From positions 62,001 to 126,000 of the forward strand of contig CACNTW010000002.1 in assembly GCA_902623495.1 (NCBI GenBank): a DNA stretch of 64,000 bases. Direction: 5' to 3'. A program made the position numbers and the translations under genes. This stretch comes from an uncultured Pelagibacteraceae bacterium (GTDB taxonomy: Bacteria; Pseudomonadota; Alphaproteobacteria; Pelagibacterales; Pelagibacteraceae). How positions within the stretch are numbered: the first letter of the stretch is position 1; every line of letters begins with the position of its first letter. Of this stretch, positions 58,188 to 64,000 are shown piece after piece. Under the pieces are notes generated by a model that saw only the letters and a list, made by a program, of their open reading frames with translations, was not told where the DNA came from and ran no database searches.

Positions 58188-58777
58188 TTTTTTATTACTC
58201 TTAAATCCTCAACTAAAAAAATACTTGTGACAACATCTTCTACATCAAGGATCTTTTTGGCCTCGTTTATAATCTCAGCTCTTTCTTCTTCATTTAGTGA
58301 GATTCCGTAAATATAAATTATTTTCTTATAAGTATCTATATCATAATTTGCTGACTTTATTTTTTTATTCGCTATTATTGCAGTTCTTAATTGAGAGGTA
58401 ATAAGCACATCTTTTGCAGTCTGTTTGAAGCTAAACTTTTCTTTTATCTTTAGATCATTTTTAACTGATCTTGCTCCTTTTATTTCCCAACCTAACTTTG
58501 TGATTTTTAGCTTTTCCTCTACAGTATTAACTTTACCTGTTATAAATATTCTACCATCCAAGACTTTGGTCTTTACTTTTAATAAATAACTTCTATCCAT
58601 TAATATTAATTTTGCCCGCAAATTTTTTTGCATTATAGAGTCATCTATTTGTGTCCCAATAGTTCTTGGATCCATTGCAACTGAAACTCCTGTACCCAAA
58701 ACACCAGTTGATGAATAACCAACACATCCAGAAATTAAAATAAAAATTATAATTAATATTAAATTTCTAAATTTCAT
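58184..58777 (-). CDS. BON-domain outer-membrane lipoprotein (DolP/YraP-like)
   Basis: A 197-residue lipoprotein. The signal ends in a lipobox ISGC near residue 18 with a hydrophobic stretch before it. Two BON domains follow, at roughly 45-115 and 116-190, with GRIFITGKVNT and KIIYIYGISLNE. DolP supports outer-membrane integrity and BAM function in E. coli. It follows rsmI with an 11-base overlap, as in other Proteobacteria where rsmI and dolP genes lie near each other. Confidence 0.88.
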   Translation of the reverse strand: MKFRNLILIIIFILISGCVGYSSTGVLGTGVSVAMDPRTIGTQIDDSIMQKNLRAKLILMDRSYLLKVKTKVLDGRIFITGKVNTVEEKLKITKLGWEIKGARSVKNDLKIKEKFSFKQTAKDVLITSQLRTAIIANKKIKSANYDIDTYKKIIYIYGISLNEEERAEIINEAKKILDVEDVVTSIFLVEDLRVIKN

Positions 58778-59624
58778 TTTTTTTCTTTAAGCAATAATCA
58801 TAAACAATTTTTTTTGATATATTGTGCTCCATACTAATTTTTGATGTAATATCTTTAATCGACATTTTTTTTAAAAGTTTGATAATTTTTTTTTTAACTG
58901 ATTCTTCAATTACTTGTAACCTATTTTCTAAATATGAATTTTCTGATATAACTACGGTAATCTCGCCTTTTTCTGATATTTTTATATTATTGAGGTTTTT
59001 AACCTTATCTCTAATATATTCTTCATGTAATTTTGTCATTTCTCTAGTGATTAAAATATCTCTATCATCAAAATATTTCTGGATTTGAGCTGTTATTTTT
59101 TTTATTTTTTTTGGTGAAATAAAAAAAACAATTGAATAATTTAAATTAGAAATCTTTTGAAAAAGTTGATCTATTTGCATTTTTTTATCGGGCAAAAAAC
59201 CACAAAAAAGGAATTTGTTTGAAAAGCCACTTATAGAAACTGCTGCAGCGACGGCAGAGGATCCTGGAACTGGAAATATATCAATTTTATTCTTGATGCA
59301 TTCATTTATTAAAATTCCACCCGGATCTGAAATTGTTGGAGTACCTGCATCTGAAATGATAGAAATTATTTTATTTTCTTTTAGCAAATCTAGTACATAT
59401 TTAATGTTTTTTTTTTCGTTAAATTTATGATTTGATAATAATTTTGTATTTATATTAAACCTAGATAATAGTTTACTTGAAACTCTTGTGTCTTCTGACA
59501 AAATCAAATCTGATTTATTAAGTATGTATATAGACCTAAAAGTAATATCTCCTAAATTTCCTATCGGCGTAGAAACACAATATAGCCCAGGTTTTAAACT
59601 ATCATTTATTTTAAAATTATACAT
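58767..59624 (-). CDS. rsmI: 16S rRNA (cytidine1402-2'-O)-methyltransferase
   Basis: A 285-residue tetrapyrrole-methylase-fold RNA methyltransferase. Motifs LYCVSTPIGNLGDITFRS, LSEDTRVSSKLL and ISDAGTPTISDPG are classic for RsmI. It acts on the ribosome's decoding site. Its ATG is just 3 bases from the ATG of the LppC-type gene on the other strand. Confidence 0.96.
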   Translation of the reverse strand: MYNFKINDSLKPGLYCVSTPIGNLGDITFRSIYILNKSDLILSEDTRVSSKLLSRFNINTKLLSNHKFNEKKNIKYVLDLLKENKIISIISDAGTPTISDPGGILINECIKNKIDIFPVPGSSAVAAAVSISGFSNKFLFCGFLPDKKMQIDQLFQKISNLNYSIVFFISPKKIKKITAQIQKYFDDRDILITREMTKLHEEYIRDKVKNLNNIKISEKGEITVVISENSYLENRLQVIEESVKKKIIKLLKKMSIKDITSKISMEHNISKKIVYDYCLKKKNEI

Positions 59625-59627
59625 TTA

Positions 59628-60785
59628 ATGACGATGAGAAAATTATATATCATAATTTTAAAAGTTTTTCTTATAATCGTTTTTTCACATCTTAAAGCAA
59701 TTTCAGATGAGAAAATTAAAATAGGTTTAATTGTGCCTTTATCAGGCGAATATTCATATATTGGTAATTCAATTCTTAAATCTACAAGAATGGCGTTAAA
59801 CGAAATTAACGATGATAGAATAACAATAATACCTAAAGATACAAAGGCAAACCCGATAGATGCATTAAAAGTATCAAACGAGCTTTACAGTGATGGTATA
59901 AAAATAATAATTGGACCAGTTTTCAATGAAAGTAATAAATATTTAGACGAATTAAATAATGTAACATTCTTATCTTTCACAAACAAAATTAGAAATAATC
60001 CAAAAAATGTAATTTCTGCAGGAGTAAATGCAATATCACAAATAAAAACAATTAAAAAGTATTTAAGTGAAAATAATTTGAAAAATACTATATTTTTAAT
60101 CCCTGAGACAGATTATAAAAGAGAGATTGAGGAAGCTATTGAGAAATCAAATTTAATATTAAAAGAAAAATTCATTTATAACAAAGACCCGACATTACTA
60201 ACAAAACAAATAGAAGATCTAACAAGATATCAACAAAGAAAGCTAAATTTAGAAAAAGAAATTAAAAGAATAGAAAATTCAAATACTTTCAATAAAAAGA
60301 AAAAAATTGATGAATTAAAAAAAAAAGATACTTTAGGTTTTATTAACTTTGATTCAGTAATAATTGCTGATTTTAGTGAAAGTCTAAAAAGTGTTGCCAC
60401 ATCATTATTATATACCGATGTCTCTTCAGAAAGAGTTAAATACATCACGTTGAATCAATGGTTTGATGAAAGTCTTTTAAAGGAGACTTCATTGCATCCA
60501 ATATATTTCCCATCAATAAATAAAGATAACTTTGAAATATTTCAAAAAGAATACATTCAAAACTTCAAAAATATGCCAAATCAAATTTCTTTTTTAAGTT
60601 ATGATCTAATAGGGTTGGTATATTATTTGTTAATAAATAATAATTTTACGACTGATAAAAGTTTATTTATTAAGAAAAATATATTTAAAGGAAAAATTGG
60701 CATCTTTGAAATAAATAAAAAAACAATTACCCATCAATTAAACTTTTATGAAATAGAAGATAAAAATTTTAAAGAAATTTTTTAA
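59628..60785 (+). CDS. Periplasmic LppC/LpoA-type (penicillin-binding protein activator-like) protein
   Basis: A 385-residue exported protein with a type I periplasmic binding fold: IKIGLIVPLSGEYSYIG, LYSDGIKIIIGPVFN and FISLLSYD-like segments. The N-terminal segment is a signal peptide ending near ISDE; I see no lipobox Cys. In other alphaproteobacteria a LppC-like gene diverges from rsmI, which I use for the call. The start is one of two ATGs (59628 or 59634). A solute-binding protein of an ABC importer is the alternative, but no transporter genes are near. Confidence 0.75.
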   Translation: MTMRKLYIIILKVFLIIVFSHLKAISDEKIKIGLIVPLSGEYSYIGNSILKSTRMALNEINDDRITIIPKDTKANPIDALKVSNELYSDGIKIIIGPVFNESNKYLDELNNVTFLSFTNKIRNNPKNVISAGVNAISQIKTIKKYLSENNLKNTIFLIPETDYKREIEEAIEKSNLILKEKFIYNKDPTLLTKQIEDLTRYQQRKLNLEKEIKRIENSNTFNKKKKIDELKKKDTLGFINFDSVIIADFSESLKSVATSLLYTDVSSERVKYITLNQWFDESLLKETSLHPIYFPSINKDNFEIFQKEYIQNFKNMPNQISFLSYDLIGLVYYLLINNNFTTDKSLFIKKNIFKGKIGIFEINKKTITHQLNFYEIEDKNFKEIF

Positions 60786-61371
60786 TTTTTTTGAAAGCTT
60801 TTGCTCGGTGGTCATTTTTGAATTTTAACTTTTGACTCATTTGACCGAAAGTTAACCTTTTGTTTTCAGGAATAAAAATTGGATCATATCCAAAACCTTT
60901 ATTTCCAATTTTATTTTTAGAAATTTTACCATTAATAATTCCCAAAGATTGGATCGGGTTTTTTTTTAATCCATAAATAGTTAATGCACAAATAAATCTA
61001 GCTTTAATCTTTTTTGACTTCCAATTTTTATCTACCTTAGTCAGTCTTTGATATACTTTAGATATTGCCAAATTAAAATCACTCTTTTTTCCACCCCACC
61101 TTGCTGAATAAATACCAGGTTGGTTATTTAGTAAATCAATTTCAAGTCCTGAATCATCTGCTATGCAAATTTTTTTTGTTTTTTTTGAAAAATACTTTGC
61201 TTTGATTAAAGAATTTTTAAGAAATGTATCTCCATTTTCTTTCGGACTTTTGAGACCATAGTCCTTTGGAGAGGTGATAATATAGTATTTGGGCAATAAT
61301 TCTTTGATTTCTTTTATTTTTCCGACATTATTTGACCCTACCACAATTTCTTTAATTTTTTTTTTTAACAT
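60769..61371 (-). CDS. rdgB: Non-canonical purine NTP pyrophosphatase (RdgB/Ham1)
   Basis: A 200-residue pyrophosphatase that removes ITP, dITP and XTP. Motifs VGSNNVGKIKEIKELL, ADDSGLEIDLL, GIYSARWGG, GYDPIFIPE and HRAKAFKKI are present. It converges with the LppC-type gene by 17 bases and diverges from grpE by 36 bases that carry the palindrome. Confidence 0.95.
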   Translation of the reverse strand: MLKKKIKEIVVGSNNVGKIKEIKELLPKYYIITSPKDYGLKSPKENGDTFLKNSLIKAKYFSKKTKKICIADDSGLEIDLLNNQPGIYSARWGGKKSDFNLAISKVYQRLTKVDKNWKSKKIKARFICALTIYGLKKNPIQSLGIINGKISKNKIGNKGFGYDPIFIPENKRLTFGQMSQKLKFKNDHRAKAFKKIKKFL

Positions 61372-61373
61372 CT

Positions 61374-61391
61374 AGAATTTCATGAAATTCT
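61374..61391. promoter_or_regulatory. Perfect 18-base palindrome between rdgB and grpE
   Basis: AGAATTTCATGAAATTCT reads the same on both strands. It occupies half of the 36-base spacer, ending 16 bases before the grpE ATG and beginning 2 bases before the rdgB ATG. It does not match the CIRCE element. It could be an operator for the grpE-dnaK unit, or a hairpin. Confidence 0.6.
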
Positions 61392-61407
61392 TACCATATA
61401 GACTCTA

Positions 61408-62046
61408 ATGGAAAAAGAAGAAACACAAAATGGAGAAGATCAAAATCTAAAAGATGAAAATTCAAAGATAAGTACTGATAAAAAGCCTCCAGAAGAAACT
61501 GAAAAAAAAGACAAAGAAGAGCAACTTTCACCTGAAGATGAAATTGCAAATCTTAAAGATAAAGTTGCTAGAACATTCGCTGAAATGGAAAATCAGAGAA
61601 GAAGATTTGAAAAAGAGAAAGATGAAGCTTTTGAGTATGGTGGATTTTCATTTGCAAGAGAAACTCTTAACCTTCTGGATAATTTAGAGAGATCAAAACA
61701 AACGCTAGAAAGTGATGAAACTATAAAAGATAAAGATACATTAAAGAAATTGATTGAGCATATCAATATTATTAATAAAGATATGATTTCAATCTTCAAA
61801 AAAAATAATATTGAGCCAATAAAAGCAATTAACGAAAAACTAGATCCAAATTTACATCAGGCTATGATGGAAGTTGAAGATGACACCAAGGATCAAGGGA
61901 CAATTGTTCAAGAAATTCAAAAAGGTTTTATGATGAAGGATAGATTGCTGAGACCATCTTTGGTAGCTGTATCTAAAAAAAAAGTTGAAGAAAAACAAAA
62001 TAATGAAAAAAACCAAGAAAATCAGGAAAAAGAAGCAAAAAATTAA
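61408..62046 (+). CDS. grpE: Nucleotide exchange factor GrpE
   Basis: A 212-residue DnaK cochaperone that releases ADP. Acidic, Lys-rich N-terminal tail, then coiled coil with FAEMENQRRRFEKEKDE and the beta domain ending LRPSLVAVSK. It is 61 bases upstream of dnaK. In many alphaproteobacteria grpE follows hrcA; no hrcA lies here. Confidence 0.95.
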   Translation: MEKEETQNGEDQNLKDENSKISTDKKPPEETEKKDKEEQLSPEDEIANLKDKVARTFAEMENQRRRFEKEKDEAFEYGGFSFARETLNLLDNLERSKQTLESDETIKDKDTLKKLIEHINIINKDMISIFKKNNIEPIKAINEKLDPNLHQAMMEVEDDTKDQGTIVQEIQKGFMMKDRLLRPSLVAVSKKKVEEKQNNEKNQENQEKEAKN

Positions 62047-62107
62047 TTATTTATTATGGTTGTAGTTGTAAAATTAGCACTTATATGAGCATCAAATAGG
62101 ATAAATT

Positions 62108-64000
62108 ATGAGTAAAGTTATAGGTATAGATTTAGGGACAACAAATTCTTGTGTAGCCGTTATGGAGGGAACACAAGCTAAAGTTTTAGAAAATGCTGAA
62201 GGCGCAAGAACAACACCTTCAGTCGTGGCATTTACAGATGAAGGTGAAAAATTAATAGGGCAACCTGCAAAAAGACAGGCTGTTACAAATCCTGAAAATA
62301 CAATATTTGCAGTTAAAAGATTAATTGGTAGAAATTTTGATGATCCAACTGTTAAAAAAGATGTAGAGACTGCTCCTTTTAAAATAGTTAATTCTGATAA
62401 AGGCGACGCATGGATTGAAGCAAAAGGTCAAAAATATTCACCGTCACAAATTTCAGCTTTCACACTTCAAAAGATGAAGGAGACAGCAGAAAAATATTTA
62501 GGTTCTGAAGTGAAACAAGCAGTTATTACCGTTCCAGCATACTTTAATGATGCTCAGAGACAAGCTACAAAAGATGCCGGTAAAATAGCTGGTTTAGAGG
62601 TTTTAAGAATTATAAACGAGCCAACAGCAGCATCTTTAGCTTACGGTTTAGATAAAAAAGCTAATAAAAAAATAGCAGTTTATGATCTAGGAGGTGGAAC
62701 ATTTGATGTATCAATTCTTGAGTTAGGTGATGGCGTATTCGAGGTAAAATCTACCAATGGTGATACATTTTTAGGTGGTGAGGATTTTGATAATGCTATT
62801 GTAGATTATTTACTTTCAGAATTCAAAAAAGAGAATGGTATTGATTTAAAATCTGATAAATTAGCATTGCAAAGACTTAAAGAAGCAGCTGAAAAAGCTA
62901 AAATAGAATTATCATCTGCAACTCAAACTGAGATAAATCTACCATTTATTACCGCTGACAAAACTGGACCAAAACATATTAACTTAAAGATGACAAGAGC
63001 AAAACTTGAGGCCTTAGTTGAAGATCTAATTTCAAGAACTATTCCACCATGCAAAACTGCATTAAAGGACGCGGGTTTATCTGCAAGCGAGGTAGATGAA
63101 ATAGTGCTTGTTGGTGGTATGACTAGAATGCCTAAAGTTATAGAAGAAGTTAAAAATTTCTTTGGGAAAGATCCTAACAAATCCGTAAATCCAGATGAAG
63201 TTGTTGCTATGGGCGCTGCAATTCAAGCAGGTGTGTTACAAGGTGATGTAAAGGATGTGTTACTTTTAGATGTAACTCCTTTATCTTTAGGAATAGAAAC
63301 ATTGGGTGGTGTATCAACAAAACTAATTGATAAAAATACAACAATACCAACAAAAAAGAGTCAAGTATTTTCGACTGCTGAAGACAATCAACCCGCTGTA
63401 TCAATCAGAGTTCTTCAGGGTGAAAGAGAGATGGCATCAGATAATAAAGTTTTAGGAAATTTTGAATTAGTTGGTATTGCTCCGGCACCAAGGGGTGTTC
63501 CACAGATTGAGGTAACATTTGATATTGATGCAAATGGTATAGTAAATGTGTCCGCCAAAGATAAAGGAACTGGCAAAGAACAAAAAATTCAAATTCAAGC
63601 ATCTGGAGGATTAAGTGATGAAGAAATTAATCAAATGGTAAAAGATGCAGAGTCTAATAAAGAGGAAGATAAGAAAAAAAGAGAAGCTGTAGATGCAAGA
63701 AACCAAGCAGATACATTAATACACTCAACTGAAAAGAATTTAAAAGAGCATGGAAGTAAGGTTTCGGACGCAGATAAAAAAGCTATTGAAGACGCATCAG
63801 CAAATCTAAGAAATGCTCTTAAAGGGACTGATGTCGAAGAGATTAAAAAGAAAACACAAGATTTAGTTCAGGCATCTATGAAATTAGGTGAAGCAATCTA
63901 TAAATCACAACAAGGTGCAAAACCTGAAGATGCTCCAAAAGACGCAAAGAAAGAAGATACGAAAGACGATAACGTTGTTGATGCAGATTTTGAAGAAGTA
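62108..64000 (+). CDS. dnaK: Molecular chaperone DnaK (Hsp70), 3' end outside the window
   Basis: An ATP-dependent chaperone; 631 codons are in the window, with no stop, and the full protein is expected to be slightly longer. The ATPase start [16 protein letters not shown], the phosphate motif [12 protein letters not shown] and [10 protein letters not shown] are present, as is the substrate domain ([19 protein letters not shown] lies in the ATPase part). The tail is Asp/Lys-rich (VVDADFEEV). AGGA lies 7-10 bases before the ATG. I see no classic sigma-32 or CIRCE element upstream. Confidence 0.97.
   Translation, partial: MSKVIGIDLGTTNSCVAVMEGTQAKVLENAEGARTTPSVVAFTDEGEKLIGQPAKRQAVTNPENTIFAVKRLIGRNFDDPTVKKDVETAPFKIVNSDKGDAWIEAKGQKYSPSQISAFTLQKMKETAEKYLGSEVKQAVITVPAYFNDAQRQATKDAGKIAGLEVLRIINEPTAASLAYGLDKKANKKIAVYDLGGGTFDVSILELGDGVFEVKSTNGDTFLGGEDFDNAIVDYLLSEFKKENGIDLKSDKLALQRLKEAAEKAKIELSSATQTEINLPFITADKTGPKHINLKMTRAKLEALVEDLISRTIPPCKTALKDAGLSASEVDEIVLVGGMTRMPKVIEEVKNFFGKDPNKSVNPDEVVAMGAAIQAGVLQGDVKDVLLLDVTPLSLGIETLGGVSTKLIDKNTTIPTKKSQVFSTAEDNQPAVSIRVLQGEREMASDNKVLGNFELVGIAPAPRGVPQIEVTFDIDANGIVNVSAKDKGTGKEQKIQIQASGGLSDEEINQMVKDAESNKEEDKKKREAVDARNQADTLIHSTEKNLKEHGSKVSDADKKAIEDASANLRNALKGTDVEEIKKKTQDLVQASMKLGEAIYKSQQGAKPEDAPKDAKKEDTKDDNVVDADFEEV

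Noticed and set aside
62074-62095. CIRCE-like element upstream of dnaK
   Set aside because: TTAGCACTT resembles the left half, but the right half (GAGCATCAA) fits poorly and the spacer is about 4 instead of 9 bases.
62085-62099. Four-codon upstream frame (ATG AGC ATC AAA TAG) before dnaK
   Set aside because: It ends at the ribosome binding site, but such short frames arise by chance often in AT-rich DNA.
1-64000. CRISPR arrays, insertion sequences, prophage or integron genes
   Set aside because: I saw no regular repeat-spacer arrays, transposase or integrase motifs, or terminal inverted repeats.

Overview
The window looks like a piece of a streamlined, very AT-rich marine alphaproteobacterial genome, most likely SAR11 (Pelagibacterales). 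I base this on recognising the protein families and gene order, not on a database search. The signs are Lys/Asn/Ile-rich proteins, spacers of a few bases, many 1-, 4- or 8-14-base gene overlaps, no mobile elements or CRISPR, and alphaproteobacterial markers: an Irr regulator next to fabA-fabB-fabI, argH-lptM-lysA, an SUV3-type helicase with fdxA and carD, and TAXI-TRAP transport. Almost every base is assigned. The only span above 300 bases without a long gene (10981-11306) holds a 27-codon gene for a Lys/Arg-rich peptide plus hairpins.

Layout. 1-6.8 kb: the tail of a probable thioesterase gene, a TAXI-TRAP transporter, an aminotransferase and acetoacetyl-CoA synthetase. 6.9-11.1 kb: SUV3-like helicase, TerB-like protein, ferredoxin and a CarD with a long basic N-terminal tail, ending at a terminator shared with the small basic peptide gene. 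11.3-16.9 kb: an acyl-CoA ligase directly behind tRNA-Leu(CAA), then YqaA-type membrane protein, DsbB, Coq7, HNH nuclease, carboxylesterase, HIG1 protein and TlpA. 16.9-20.3 kb: argH, a tiny LptM-like lipoprotein gene, lysA and plsC. 20.3-29.3 kb: dnaN/dnaA, rpsT and mutM on the minus strand; ubiE, ubiB, coaBC, dut, a MoeB/ThiF gene and an SH3b gene on the plus strand.

29.4-35.9 kb: an iron/peroxide-flavoured block. A small zinc-ribbon gene sits behind three copies of an AT-rich operator-like element, followed by a DUF2061 protein, an Asp/Asn-hydroxylase-type 2OG oxygenase, KatG with a 15-base direct repeat in its promoter, and Irr divergent from fabA-fabB-fabI. 35.9-37.8 kb: an exported SHOCT protein, a DUF4149 protein, a 50-residue membrane protein and a rhodanese.

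37.8-55.9 kb: one long minus-strand series, murJ-trpS-nfuA-[Bax-type glucosaminidase and opposing deacetylase]-tsaB-fur-miaB-phoH-ybeY-lnt-metK-nusA-infB-rbfA-rpsO-pnp. It links lipid II flipping, Fe-S delivery, tRNA modification, ribosome maturation, lipoprotein acylation, SAM synthesis, transcription elongation, translation initiation and RNA decay. It keeps the usual alphaproteobacterial order but has lost several usual members, and tsaB is about half length. 55.9-64 kb: maeB, a BON lipoprotein and rsmI, an LppC-type protein starting 3 bases from rsmI, rdgB, then grpE-dnaK (dnaK runs off the end) behind a perfect 18-base palindrome.

I see no clearly new defence or biosynthetic system. The points most worth follow-up are the zinc-ribbon gene with its triple operator, the two lysine-rich proteins around 10.1-11.1 kb, the katG/irr promoter repeats, the grpE palindrome, the terminator against the nusA start, the half-length tsaB with its antisense-overlapping neighbour, and several divergent gene pairs with almost no spacer.
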